From Prillingera fragicola (taxonomy: Eukaryota; Basidiomycota; Tremellomycetes; Trichosporonales; Trichosporonaceae), in NCBI GenBank assembly GCA_002335605.1, contig BEDY01000009.1:248001-312000 (forward strand): DNA of 64,000 nt, read 5' to 3'. Below, piece after piece: positions 11,615 to 23,617 of this stretch; positions within the stretch are counted from its first letter, which is position 1; each line of letters starts with the position of its first letter. Position numbers and translations under genes: made by a program. A model generated the notes under the pieces. That model searched no databases. It was not told where the DNA came from and worked only from the letters and a program-made list of their open reading frames with translations.

Positions 11615-13941
11615 CTAACTGAGCCCCATCATCATGTGCTCATCATCGATATCCACTCGTCCCACCCGTCCTGTCGCGTCCCGGAGATCGCTCTCGACCC
11701 TCTCCCGCTCAAGCTTCTCCCTAATCTCCTTTTCGTCCTTCTCGCGCCTCTCCTTCTCTTCACGCTCCCTCTCCTCCTCGCGCTCCAGGCGGCTCCGCCT
11801 TCCCTTTGCGGGGATACCGGCATACTTGTCACGCATGCGCTCGTAGCGGACAATCTGGTCGCGAGAAACTGAAGGGCGAGTCTTCTCCGCTGCCTTAGTA
11901 AAGTCGGCCAGAGTGACAGTGACCTCACCACGGGGGGCGGACAAGTTCTGTTCGCTCTCAAAGGCACCGATCGCCTCAAGTGCGCCGCGGAGGGCGAGGG
12001 AGGCGGCCTCACGGACGAGGGCGGCAATGTCTGCTCCGGAGAAGCCGTCGCATGCCGGACTGGAGGCCAGGTGGGCGATGCCCTCCCAATCGCTTTGAGG
12101 AATGGGGGTACGCTTGGTGTGCGTGCGGAGAACGTCGATACGCTCTGTGGCAGTGGGGAGGTCGACATAAAGCAGCTTGTCGAGACGGCCGGGACGCACC
12201 ATGGCGGGGTCAATCATGTCGGGACGGTTGGTGGCGCCAATGACGTAGACCGACTTGCGGGCATCGAGGCCATCCAGCTCTGTGAGGAGGGTGTTGACCA
12301 CGCGGGCCGACGACTCGGACATAGAGTCATCACGGCGCGGAACCAGAGCGTCGAGCTCGTCGAAGAAGATGACACAAGGAGCTGATGCGCGGGCACGGGC
12401 AAAGAGCTGGCGAACTGACCGCTCACTCTCACCAACAAACTTGTTGAGAAGCTCAGGGCCCTTGACGGAGATAAAGTTGGCGTGACTCTCGTTGGCCACA
12501 GCCTTGGCGAGAAGAGTCTTACCGCAACCAGGAGGACCCCAGAGGAGGACACCGCTGGGAGCGTCGATACCGACGGCGGCAAAGATCTCGGGGTGACGGA
12601 TAGGCTGGACAAGAGCCATATGGAGCTCGTCGCGAACGTTTCCAAGAGCACCAATGTCCGCCCATGTGACGTCTGGGATAGTGGCAAAGCCCTCGCGCTT
12701 GGCACTGGGCTGAACGACCTTGAGTGCCTCCTGGAAGTCGCTGGGGGAAATGACCAATCCAGAAAGCTGCTCGGCAACGAGAGGGGAGGGATGGCTGATA
12801 AGGAAGCGAGCGATTGGGGTCTCGCGCAGATGCTGGGGAAGGGAGGTGAATGGGCCGTCGTCCAGAGCCATGTTTTGCATGGCATCCAACTCGGTGATAG
12901 GGAGACCGGACATGGTCTCGAAGATGCGCTTGACGGCAACGACACCGGCCTCGGTGGTGAGCGCTGTCAAGTCGGCGCCGACATATCCCGGCGTAGCCTT
13001 GGCGAGATAGTGAATGTCAACTTCAGGAGCAAGCTGCAGTGTTGAGCAGAGCACCCGAAGAATCTCCTCGCGTCCCTCGACGGACGGCACACCCATCTCA
13101 ATCTCGTGGTCGAAGCGGCCAGCGCGACGCAGTGCGGGGTCCAGGGAGTCGGGGCGGTTCGTAGCCCCAATCATAACAACAGGCTTGTCGGATGCGGCAA
13201 GGTCTGTGTTGGTTAGCATTCTTCTAGCTGTAGTGACCCACCGTCCATGCAAGTCAACAACTGGGCGACAATACGACGCTCCATCTCACGCTGCGCAGTC
13301 TCGCGCTTTGGTGTGATGGCGTCGACCTCGTCTAGGAAGAGAATACAGGGAGCATTCTTCTTTGCCTCGTCAAACGTCTCACGGAGAGTGCGCTCCGACT
13401 CTCCACTCATTCCGCTAACGATGCTTGGTGCCGACACGGTGATGAATGGCAGCCCAATGTCACCCGCAAGACACCTCACAAGCTGCGTCTTTCCACCACC
13501 TGGCACACCATGCAAGAGTACACCTTTGGGGCGCGGGACACCAGTAAACTGGTAAATCTCGGGGTGCATCAATGGCAGGGCAACAATCTCGAGCAGCTGC
13601 GTGACCTGCTTTCCCAGTCCACCGAGCTGGGACAACCTTGCGTCGGGTGGCGCGTACTTGTTCTCCTTGTCGAGCGAGGTCATTCCTCCATCGCGACGAA
13701 CACGCTTCTTGCGCAGTGGCTCGGTGCTTGATGGACGCTCGGCGGGCGTGTCCGAGCCGGGAGTGACGGTGCCGTCTGGTGTTGGTGAACTGGGGCCATT
13801 GAGGCCAACAGTCTTGCGCTTGGGTTTGCGCACAGCGGAGGCAGAGGTAGAGGCAGTGGCCTGCACCTGCTTGCCCCAGGCAGCGGTTATTGATTGGTTG
13901 AGGTTTGACGCGGGGTTCATTGTGCCGCGCGTCGTGGACAA
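11615..13941 (-). CDS. RIX7: Ribosome-assembly AAA ATPase Rix7 (NVL-like)
   Basis: Tandem AAA ATPase that strips assembly factors from nucleolar pre-60S particles. Exon 1 is 13941-13242 and exon 2 is 13203-11615; the 38-nt intron joins CMD to DLAASDKP in frame. D1 has Walker A GVPGGGKT, Walker B ILFLDEVDAI and the arginine-finger segment GATNRPDSLDPALRR. D2 has Walker A GPPGCGKT, Walker B VIFFDELDAL and GATNRPDMIDPAMVRPGRLD. The pattern matches Rix7/NVL rather than Cdc48. The first ATG is at 13941; a second Met seven codons later (13920) is also possible. Length is about 760 residues. The C-terminus carries an unusual Glu/Arg/Lys-rich stretch of about 50 residues, probably helical. The gene is divergent from ARP8 across about 350 bases. 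Confidence 0.92.
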
Positions 13942-14295
13942 GTGGGTGATAGTGCAAGTAGTTGGTGGCCATGAACAGCCAGTCTTTCAAAATCCGGCAG
14001 CCTCCACCTCGAGAACAATCAATGACGTGTACTTGAGTCGTATCATGTGCTATTGTTCATGTTCTCCTCTGCAAGAGCTCCTATGCATCTTTATACAGGT
14101 TGTACGTTGACGAGCAGTGCATGTGCTACGATTGCACTGCTATACATGCTCGGTGAGGCTATGAGACACGCTTGACGGCAGTCAACATGTCTGGTGGAGG
14201 CGGAACCAAACGTCACTGGTGCGTGAAGATGACTTGCTGTGATTGACTTGCATCTTGACCTCACGTCTCCCACCTGCATCACATCTACAAGAGCC
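13942..14295. promoter_or_regulatory. Divergent promoter region of RIX7 and ARP8
   Basis: The only non-coding DNA between two divergent genes, so it must hold both promoters. I see no distinctive element. Confidence 0.5.
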
Positions 14296-16549
14296 ATGGA
14301 CACCGCCCCCAGCTCACCCCCAGCTGGGGCAACAGAATCCACCCCCGCGCTCGAGACAGATACCCCCCTCACGGGCACTGGCGAGAAGGCAGCACCGAGG
14401 CGAAACTATGCCCGCAAGCCCAAGGTAAAGCAAGACGCCCTCCATCAACTCACCAAGCAGCAAAAGACGGACGACATTACGGCATACACTACTGCTTTTG
14501 TGCCAGGGTTGTAAGTTGGGCGACACCAAAGTCAGACAGAAGTTGACAGGCAGGTACAATGTAAAGAACCCCGCTGGAGAGTTTGTTGTGAAAGAGTCCA
14601 ACGTCGACGTTTGGCGCCATGCGAGCCAGGCCAAGGTCAAGGCCAAGAAGGATGCCATCGAAGCGGAGCGCGAGGAAGCACGCACAGCACGTGCAGAGGG
14701 CGAGGCTTCACCGGAGCCTGAGAACCCGTTGAACAACATTCTCATCATCCACCCTGGATCGCGCTATCTGCGTCTCGGTCGCGCATCAGACTTCTACCCC
14801 CACGAGGTACCCAACTGTATCGCGCGTCCTGCAAGCGCGCCAGGTACTTCGAAGGCACCGGTGCTTGGGCAGAAGCGTGACGCCGAGGCGATGGACGAGA
14901 ATATCACCCACCTCCGCGACTACCTACGGAACAGGTTGCGAGCCAACAAGCTCACGACCGACTGGAAGGAGGGTCAGCGAGTCGTCACTGCCAACAGTAA
15001 GGTCAACGGCGAGCCGATTCCCGAGCACAACGACCCGTACCGTATCGAGTGGACCGAGCTGGAGGGGCGCAAGTTTGTTGTCGGCACCGACGCGTTGCGG
15101 CTGCAGACAACCGAGGGATTCCAGGTCCGCTGGCCGATCCTGCAGCGTCACTTCAACACGCGCGACTGGGCGTCTCCCCAACTCCTTCTCGACGATTTGA
15201 CTTTGATTTGGCAAGAGAGCCTGCGTACTGAGCTCAATATCTTGCCAAAGGACTACAAGAACTACTCTGTCGTCCTCATCATTCCCGATCACGGTGACCG
15301 CGGTTACGTGCAGGAGCTCACCAACATCATTCTCAACGTGATGGAGTTCAAGGAGATTGCCGTGCATCAGGAGAGCTACTGTGCCATCTTCTCTGCTGGC
15401 ATGTCGAGTGCCTGTGTGGTCGACATTGGCGCCCAGGAGACTTCCGTCACTTGCGTTGAGGATGGGCTTGTCAACCCGGACACGCGTCTCATGTTGTCTT
15501 ACGGCGGTGACGACGTGACAGCGGCTCTTGCTCAGCTTCTCGAGCGATCCTCGTTTCCGTACAAGAACCTCGACCTGTCGCGCGTGCAGGATTGGAGCAT
15601 GATGGACCAGCTCAAGATCCGCATCTGCACACTTGAGGAGCACCTCGTCGCCAATACCCCTTGGGAGTTTTACGTCGTTGCTGAGGGTCAGGGTCTCGAG
15701 GGACGCACAAAGAAGTATGCTCTGAGGACATATGATGAGAATGTCCTCGCTCCGCTTTGTGTCTTTGACACGCGCATGATCGACTTTGACACAAAGAAGG
15801 GCGAGCAGTTCCGCGCGCACAACCCGGATGTCCAGGACCTGATCAAGTCGACGTACGACGAACCTACGGGAGCGATGAAGGCGTGTACCACCCACTTGCA
15901 TCCTTCGCGCAGTGACATGAAGGAGGAGACGCCAGCTGGCGCCATGACGCCCTCAGAGAACACCACGCCCACAAAAGCTGCGGCGACTGGAACACCTGGT
16001 ATTAGCCCCACGCCCGTGCCGAGTGCTACCCCGGCCGAGAAGGGAACGTTCAACCTCACCCCCTCCACGCCGCTAGCCCAAGGCCTGCCCACACTCGGCG
16101 CACCTAGCGCCACAGCCACGCCCACCCTCACCCCCGCCCCCGACGGCGGCGATGGTACCACCACCGAGGAAGCGAGCTACGACATTGTCCACGAAGCGGC
16201 GCGCACGCCTCTGGACGGCGCTATCGCCGCCTCCATTGCACAGAGCGCAAGCGAGAACAAAGTCAAGGCTGCCAGTTCCTCCATCCTCCTCGTAGGCGGC
16301 GGTTCCGCCCTCAAGGGTCTGGGACCATTCATCGCCGAGCGCCTTCCGCCTCTGCTGAGGCAGCGCGGCTTCCCTATCACTGAAGTGCAGATTGTCCCCC
16401 CGCCCCGCAACTTGAACCCCAAGTTTGTTAGCTGGAAGGGAGCGAGTGTCATGTGCAATTTGGATAGTTTGAGCGACATGTGGATTCGCGCGGACGAGTA
16501 TCGCGAGGTTGGGGCCAGGGCTTTAAAGGACCGTTACACGTTCTTCTAG
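14296..16549 (+). CDS. ARP8: Actin-related protein 8, INO80 chromatin-remodelling subunit
   Basis: Exons are 14296-14510 and 14554-16549 with a 43-nt intron, giving about 736 residues. The N-terminus (MDTAPSSPPAG) is disordered and basic. The actin fold begins at ILIIHPGSRYLRLGRASD. The Arp8-type segment HLRDYLRNRLRANKL follows, then YSVVLIIPDHGDRGYVQEL, CAIFSAGMSSACVVDIGAQE and the C-terminal SSILLVGGGSALKGLG. Arp8 binds nucleosomal DNA with Arp4 and actin in INO80. A Thr/Pro-rich insertion of roughly 120 residues (about 15900-16170) interrupts the fold late, as a surface loop. The start is the first ATG after the promoter and gives the best splice phase. Confidence 0.9.
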
Positions 16550-16819
16550 AGTGCTCGGTGAGAATAGCCCTGGGGGCTGGGAGATATGATAGACTGCACG
16601 AGCAGTATATACAGATGCGTCGTAGACTTTGTATGTATGCGCAACCACACCATTTGAGGAGACATCTGATTTCTGCTGTCTCCTCGACTGGTTGGTGGCC
16701 ATCACGTGAGAGTCACGTGGCCATTCGCCGCCCACACTGACCATCCTTTCGACGATCGACCAACTGAACTTTCCTCCTCACCAACATTCACTCATCAACA
16801 CCAAACGACGACGCGCAGG
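16550..16819. promoter_or_regulatory. Intergenic region and promoter of the pinin homologue
   Basis: A short spacer between two plus-strand genes, with a paired CACGTG element (separate entry) about 100 bases before the next ATG. Confidence 0.5.
16697..16722. promoter_or_regulatory. Paired CACGTG element in a near-palindrome
   Basis: Two CACGTG cores at 16703-16708 and 16714-16719 lie five bases apart inside an almost palindromic 26-bp block flanked by GGCC. CACGTG is the core bound by bHLH factors such as Cbf1 and Pho4. The position, about 100 bases upstream of the pinin start, fits a promoter site. Confidence 0.45.
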
Positions 16820-17914
16820 ATGGACGCGGGATCGACAGAAAAGGAGCGTTCAGCTTCACCCTCCAAACGCGCCATGGACGAGGATGGAGAGGTGCGCAGG
16901 GAGACACGTAGGGAGAGCGTTGGCGAGGAGAGGGGAACAAAGTGAGTGCAGGCCTGTTGTGACACGTCGTCGAACACTGTCATTCAGTAGTCCTTCTATT
17001 TGGTCAGAGGCATCTACTGACAAACCAGACGCACCCGCCCGACCTCCTCGGCAGACGAGAAAGGCCGCTCAAAGCGCATGTTCGGTGCGATCCTCGGCAC
17101 ACTGCGCAAGTTCCAGGACGAGGACAAGTCTCGCGGCCAGAGCGAAGCCGCCAAGAGGCGCGAGCAGACGGCAGCACGCATAGCAGCCAAGCTGCGCTCA
17201 GAGGCCGACTCGCATGCCGAGATTGTCGCTACCGAGCGCGAGATCAAGGCTCTGCGTGTTGCCGCTGAGAGTGCGGCCGCGGTTGTCGCGCAAAAAGAGA
17301 TTGCGCTTGCGGCTCAGCATGCCAACCTGCGTGCGTCGTCTGCGTACCTCACTACGTCGTCGCCGGGGGGTGATCCTCTCCTCGCGGGCGGTCTCTACAC
17401 ATCGCCGCCTCTGCCTGTCGCCCGTGGACCAGTCAAGGGTAAACAGGGCGTCCCAGCGCTCTTCTTCGTAAGTCTTCCTCTCGTTGCTGTACGAATCATC
17501 CTAACGATCCCGCAGCTTCCCAAAATCCTCACACCAGCCCAAGAGGAGGCTCAAGCAGCACGCACGGCGGAAATCGAGCGCTTCATCGCCGACTCGCAAG
17601 CTGCCCTCGCAGACGAGCGCGCCGAGGCCGCTCGCCTCGCAGACGAGAACAAGGAGAAGGGCGCCGACCTGGCCGTCAAGCTGCAGCGGTTGAAGGAGGC
17701 TGCGGGTGTGGCTGGTGGCAGCCGTGAGGGCAGGGAGGACAGGCGGAGTAGTCGCTCCGAGAGGGATGGACGTGGTGACAGGGAGCGCGACCGGGCCGAG
17801 CGGAGGGAGCCAAGAGGCAGGAGGGAGAGCGACGCAGACGTGGACATGGCGCCGCTCTCGCCTGTCCGCCACGCGCCACCGCATATGGGCGAGGAGATGG
17901 AGGTCGAGTACTAG
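16820..17914 (+). CDS. Pinin/SDK/MemA-domain protein, likely splicing-associated
   Basis: Exons are 16820-16941, 17029-17467 and 17516-17914, giving 319 residues in frame. The start is the ATG at 16820 (MDAGSTEKERSA). The diagnostic segment is RSKRMFGAILGTLRKFQDED (about residues 52-71), the core of the pinin/SDK/memA domain, followed by a long basic and acidic helix (AAKRREQTAARIAAKL). The C-terminal third is a coiled coil grading into an Arg/Asp/Glu/Ser-rich tail. Pinin joins the exon junction complex accessory set and acts in pre-mRNA splicing in the nucleus. That role fits an intron-dense genome but is inferred from the family. Confidence 0.8.
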
Positions 17915-18000
17915 ATGCTCCATGTAGAGAGACAACATATGACATGTGTATTGCGTGCTACTGCTACTGCTGAACCCTGCCCACACCTCGCAATGCAATA

Positions 18001-20344
18001 CTACGTGCTCACCCCAAGCAACGCAGAACTGTCCCCCGCAGCCTTGGCAATGACCTGCCGCCTCAACCGCTCAACCTCGACTTCAAGCTCGAGCTTTTCC
18101 CTCTCGAGCTTTTCGCACCTCTTGCGCGCATTCTCCGCCACGCTCTGGTAGAATCCCACATCCCCTCCTCCCCCACTACCTCCGGTCGACGAGTCGAGGC
18201 GCTTCATCTCCCTCACGCCGAGGGGCGTGCCGGCCCGCGAATGCGGTGTGCCAGGCCTGGACGCGACAATGGTCATCCGGCTCTCGAGATGGGTAATGGC
18301 CTCGGCTTGCTCGCGGCAGATTTTCTCGCGCGCCTGGAGCATGCCCTCTAGCTCGACGATGCGGTTCGCCGAGGCTTGGGACGCCGCCTCGGCCTCACGC
18401 AGTCGCGTGACGTCCGCGTCCCTGCCGTCGTCAGTTGCAGCCAGGGTTTGGCAGGACACAAAACCCACCAAAGAAGCTGGCTCTCGGTAAGCTGCTTGTT
18501 GCGCGTCTCGTAGTCCTCGATGTGCTGTATTTTGGGCATGGTCTCGAGCAGCTGTGAGTTGAGGATAAAGTTCTCGCTCTTGGCCTGCGCAAGCTCGTCG
18601 CGCTGCTTGCGCACCGTCGCCTGCGCCTCTCCCAGGTCGGAACGCAACTGTGTGGCCTCGGTCTGCCAGTTCCTGCGTTCTTCGCGGAAACTGGACACCT
18701 TGTCACGCAGCTGTTCTTGCCACTTGACGTGCTTTTGCTGCGCCTGCGAGGCGTCGCTGCGCATCGCTGTCAGGTCCCGGGTGAGGTTGGTGATCGTCTT
18801 GGCCTGCTCCTTGATTCGGTTCGCAAAGGTGTGGATCTCGGCTTCATCACTGTTGAAGCGCAGCGAGTTGCGGTGCAGTCGTCCAATGTCTGGTTGTCAG
18901 AAAAGTTGTGCAAGGGAAGGCTCACGATATATGAGCTGCTTGCGCGTCCTGTCCGAGTACAATGACTCGAGACGCAACAGCTCGTTCTCCTCGCGCAATC
19001 GACGAATGTCGTCCATATCCGCACTGTCCATATCGGGCCGCTCATCTTGCTCCTGCATCGGAGTGGGTGGGTCGAGTCTCAACTCTGGGTCCTTGAAGAA
19101 CTCGAACATGTTCTGGGGATCGTCTGCCTGTGACATGACATGTGCCATTGACACAAACTCTGAGGGGTCGTACTTGTCCCACCGCTTCTCGTCTGCGAGC
19201 TCGCCCTTGGAGGTAAAGGTGATCATAGACGGGCGGAGCTGGAAGTGGTGAATGAGAGGCAGGAGTCGGCCTGCGAGTACTCCGGGTTTCCACACTTCCT
19301 CCCATGGCACAGCGTACACGGTCTCGACGTCCTTGTTTTTCAAATAGTCGGCCTGGTTACGCACAAACGCGAGCATGTTTGAGGGCCAAGCCTCGTACAG
19401 GCCGATAAGGAAGAGCTGGACCACTCGCTTCTCGGTTGTCGTCGCTGCCACCATGTCTGCTTCTGCCTCTGACGTCGCCACCGTCCAGTTGAGTCGCGGG
19501 GCTGGTGGCGGTGTGGTTGTAAAGCCGGACACTGGCATGCCAGCGTCGACAAAAGGCCGATCGCGCCACGAGATTGCGCGGCCGAGGATGACCATGAGTA
19601 ATGGGACATGCTTGGTGAACAGGGGGAGACTAAAGGGAAGAATGGTGACCATGGCGGATAGGGCGAGTGGGAAAAGATGGTTACTCGTGTCCAGCAGCAA
19701 TGAGTTGCCAATCTGCTCAAAGACAGGGTGAGCAGCAAGGCGGTACATCATTGTCGACGCGAATGGTGTCTCTGGCGTGTAGTCCGAGCTCAGAATGGTG
19801 CTTATGATTGCGGTGAGAAAGCCGATTCGCAACTTTGTGTCGGAATACCCCTCCTGAACCAAGTCAAGTAGTTCCTACTCTATCAGCAGCCATCACGAGC
19901 GCGCAATAGCACACTCACCTCAAAGTGGTCCTTGTGAGCCCAACCAGCGATAGCGTCTCGTGCCCTTGGCGTGTCTGCCTTGGCCGCGGCATAGACCCAT
20001 TTCTTCACATCATAAACACCCTTATCGAGCGCCTCGGCCAAGTGCTTTGTGACCTTGGGAATCGACCGTCCAGGGTCCTGAGCGTAGAGCAAGTCCTCTT
20101 CCTCAAACACCTTGCTCGGCGGCAAGAGAGCGATAGCCTGCGAGATGGATGTACGAGCTTCAGGCGTTGGGTTGGCTATTGCTAACTTGTTGAGCGAGGA
20201 AACGAGCTCGTTGATGTCGGCATCGGACGCGCTGGCGGATAAGGCCAAGTCGGATAGGTCGGCTGGAAAGCCCTCGAGGCGCTGGAGGACTGATTGTTAG
20301 CTGGGAAGGGAAGAGTAGAGCCTACCGGCAGCGGCCGACGACAT
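18001..20344 (-). CDS. TSC1: Hamartin homologue, TSC complex subunit
   Basis: The first exon is tiny (ATG at 20344, MSSAAA), then an intron leads to LQRLEGFPADLSDLAL. The N-terminal half is a helical-repeat domain with LRIGFLTAIISTIL and QLFLIGLYEAWPSNMLAFVR. A conserved acidic/aromatic block (AVPWEEVWKPG, RWDKYDPSEFVSMAH) follows, and the C-terminal third is a long coiled coil (DDIRRLREENELLRLE to EKLEREKLELEVEVERL). This order matches fungal Tsc1/hamartin: an N-terminal alpha-solenoid plus C-terminal coiled coil, with the conserved Trp-Pro followed by FVR in the solenoid. Tsc1 stabilises Tsc2, the Rheb GAP that restrains TORC1. The stop is at 18001-18003. The identity is strong by architecture but rests on remembered motifs. 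Divergent from SFP1. Confidence 0.7.
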
Positions 20345-21034
20345 GATGAGGGAACTGTGATATGCCCCTGTTAATGGCAGCGGTGGCAGTGGTTGAGAGA
20401 GAGCAACAGGTAGTGGCAGGTAGTTGCAGGCTAGTTGCAGCACAAGTCGCACTCGAGGCCAAGGAAGATGACGCTGGGAGAGGCTGCCACGTGCTCGACA
20501 CGAGGTGCACGGATCACCAGATCATCAGATCATCAGGGTCAGAGCTAAGCGACGGAAGTAAATTTTCGGAGGTTTACGGGTGGCAAATGCTGGGTGAGGG
20601 GTAGTGAGGGAAGGTGCCGCCACATTCAATTCATAGCATGGTGTGCAGGAGGAGTGTCCATTGTGGCTCAGAGTGCGAGAGGGTCATGGCACGAAGAGTA
20701 CAAGCGATGTACACAGTTGCAGGTAGGTGTGGTGTACTAGGGGGCTGATCCCACTGTGCCGCAGGAGGGCCATTTGCCACCTGTGATCACGTGATCAGGG
20801 GCTGCTGCACTGAGCCCCACAGGGATGTGCCACACTGGGCTGGGTGTCCCTCTCCCTGGAAGATTTGTGGCCGCCACTGCCTGGTCAGGTGCATCGCTAC
20901 TGCTTGTTGCTCACTGCACATCCTCGTCGCGAAGACATCAACAGCTAGCAGCCTGGCAGTCAGCAGCAACAACAACACCAACCCAGCAACAGCGTGCACA
21001 CTCCTATCGTGCACCCAAGCCGTCTACACGCACC
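20345..21034. promoter_or_regulatory. Divergent promoter region of TSC1 and SFP1
   Basis: About 690 bases separate the two start codons. It has two CACGTG cores, at 20488-20493 and 20788-20793; the second is inside a perfect 14-bp palindrome (separate entry). No coding signal. Confidence 0.55.
20784..20797. promoter_or_regulatory. Perfect 14-bp palindrome with E-box core
   Basis: TGATCACGTGATCA reads the same on both strands and centres on CACGTG. It lies about 240 bases upstream of the SFP1 start. A bHLH (Cbf1-type) site is the obvious candidate; the factor is not known from sequence. Confidence 0.55.
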
Positions 21035-22400
21035 ATGCAGTCGACAACCGGCTTCTTGCCAATCCCAACAAATGGACACAGTCGCCCACCAACGACTCGC
21101 GGGACCAGCTTCCCTCGTCAACCCAGCTTCTCGGGCATGGCCACTGACCCAGGTCCATCCAAGTGGGGGGAGTCCTCCATCTCGGGCCTCAGCGGCATGA
21201 TGATTCCCAACGGGTATGTATAGCAGCCCATGTCGTTGGTTGCTAACACTGGTGCAGCAACACGCCGCCACCCAACGCCTCTCCGTCATCGAACCCACAC
21301 TCGGGCTTCCACCCGTCGTCGTTCGGACCATTGTCATTCTCGGCGCTGGCGCTCGGCGCAACGCAGTCTGGGTCATCGCCTTACAGCACAGGCATGGCGA
21401 TGAGCATCTCGCCACCGCGATGGGCACCGGGTAGCATGGGCGGCAGCGGATTCAGCAGTGGCAGCTTTGTGGGAAGTGTCGGTGCGCTTGGCACGAGCTT
21501 TGGGCGGCAGGCCGAGGGACGAGAGCGCGAGCTCGAGGCCAAGTACGTCAAGGACTTTACCTGCTGCGGCAGGCAGCTGTCTGGATTGCACGAGTTGTTA
21601 GAACAGTGAGTAGTGACCGCTCACGCGACCTGTGCGGAGATGGCCGTGTGGTCCCGGGAGAAGCAGTGACTAAGCCCGCCAGTTACGAAGAGGAACACGC
21701 CAACCTGGCGCCAGACGTCCGCATGGCGGCCATCAACGCGGTCCAGTCCAACCCCAACATGGCCAAGCGGTCATTCACGCCGTCGATCGGCGCGATGGGT
21801 CATGGCGACGCGCCGACGACCCCAGGCATGATGGACATTGAGATGGACGAGCCCTCACCCACCCCGGCGTCGCTTATGCAGCAAGCGTCCGTCGCCGGCC
21901 TCGCCGGTGTCAACCTCACTCCACCGGTCGCTGCGTCGCCTTGGTCTGCAGCCTTCCGCCCACCCAGCATGCAGCCTCCCGCATGCGTCCCGCCGTCCGT
22001 GCTCTCGTACGCGCCACCGGCACCGCAGCCGCCGTCTACACCGTCAACGCCGGTTGCGTCGCGCCCAGCAGCTCCTCTCACCCAAGAGCAACTCCAGGCC
22101 AAGGCGCTCAAGAAGGCACAGAAGAGGGCCGAGCGCGCGGCCAAGGATGAGGAGAGCAACGACGACGCGCAGCAGCCCCAGGTTAGTCTCCCATCTGTAG
22201 CCATGGTATCGCCGCTGACGACGCAGGTTCCACCTGGGGAGAAGCGTTTCCGCTGCCCAATAGAAGGGTGCGGCAAGGTGTACAAGCAGGCCAACGGCCT
22301 CAAGTACCACCTCACCAGGTCCATCAACTCGGGCCACGGCAACGTTGCCGCCATGGGCGGCTTGTTAAGCATGCTGGGCGACGACAACGACAAGGACTAG
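21035..22400 (+). CDS. SFP1: SFP1-like split zinc-finger transcription factor
   Basis: Exons are 21035-21212, 21258-21605, 21683-22181 and 22227-22400. The N-terminus is Ser/Gly/Pro-rich. The first finger (YVKDFTCCGRQLSGLHELLE continuing to HYEEEH) is split by intron 2. The second finger near the C-terminus has RFRCPIEGCGKVYKQANGLK and a long His spacing (YHLTRSINSGH). Two widely separated fingers with the CCG-LHEL-H-H first finger and the CGKVYK-NGLKYH second are the layout of yeast Sfp1 and relatives. Sfp1 drives ribosomal-protein and ribosome-biogenesis genes under TORC1 control. Intron 3 is 45 nt, stopless and in frame, so its retention would add 15 residues before the second finger. Confidence 0.75.
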
Positions 22401-23617
22401 CCTCCCTTTGTTGTGTTATCATGGCGATAGAGTCACTTGTGCACCCACAAGCGGCAGCCTGTGCTATATAGAGTTTCTTGACATTGACTTTGGCTTATTG
22501 GTATAGTCTCCCCTCCTCCTTCGCAGAGTCCCTTGTGCTCCCACCCCACCGGGGGGCACCATCCACCACCACTGGATTGTATCCGTAGTGCAGACCACTC
22601 GGGATTGTACGACCTATGCATGTTGTACGACTGTCCCACAACGAACAAGCAGGGGGAAGAGCCGCCCGCACGCACCCCGAGGCCAGAGACCCCGACAGAA
22701 GCAGGTGCGAGCGCATCCAGTGCGAGAGCGTTGCGGGGCGGGGGTGGAGGGCCGGCGGGGCTGCGACGACGGACGAGTGGTTGTGGGCGGATTACAGCTC
22801 GCGGCTGGGCCAGTGCTATGTATCTCTCCCAGCTACTCCATCAGCTGTTCGCCTGCATCCAAGTCGCCTGCATCGGCGCCAGAGGCCAGTCAGTCGTGCG
22901 ACCATAGCTGCAGCAGGTGGCAAAATCTTCCTCCTCTGGCCAAAGGTGTAAACAACTGATCGGCAGGTCCGCTACCCGACCGAACAGCATACTTACCCCC
23001 TGCTCTGCTCTTCTACATGCCAAGCTGCTATGCTCTACGACCCGTGTGCCTGCCCGCCCTATCCCTCCCTGGCAGCCCTGTAGGCCTGTAGGGACCCTCG
23101 GCGGTGGGGGACCGATTAGCCCGGGGTTGGAGTTTGGCCGACGACCCGCAGGCAACTCTGGCTGCAGTAGAAAATTAGAGCCATGGTTTAGGCGCGTGCA
23201 CCGTGCGTGCGTGCGCGGCCCTGGGTTGGGAGATCGCGATTGAGGTGAGAGCGGCGTTGATGCCTGCCATGACGGTCTGGCGCGACTGTCGGGACTGATG
23301 GCCTGATGGCACGCTCGGTTGTGATTGGCCCTTCTACTGGCTGGTTGTGGCTCGGCACATGGCTTCATGATCTGCCGCAGGGCGTGTTGTTGTCGTTAGT
23401 ATCGAATCGCATGCCTCTCAGCTGCTGTTTGTATGGCTCAGCTGATGGTGAGAACGAGCTGCTCATGATCTGGCGCGCGGCAGGATCTGGGGCGTGGCCC
23501 AGCCATATCTCTGACACTTGTCGGCGAGCTACTCCAGCCAGGGGTGAGATATGCATATGCTAGTCTTCCTCGACGGCCACACCGCCACCAACTCTCTCTA
23601 CACTCCAAGCAACACTC
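22401..23617. other. Intergenic between convergent genes, 1.2 kb
   Basis: Long for a convergent spacer, but all ORFs look like chance GC-rich frames. Nothing further can be supported. Confidence 0.45.

Noticed and set aside
14924..15901. 325-codon minus-strand ORF
   Set aside because: It is entirely the reverse of ARP8 exon 2, a shadow of strong codon bias.
22401..23617. Overlapping ORFs of 100-175 codons on both strands
   Set aside because: They overlap each other in several frames, are rich in Arg/Pro/Ala as chance GC-rich frames are, and have no domain or splice structure.
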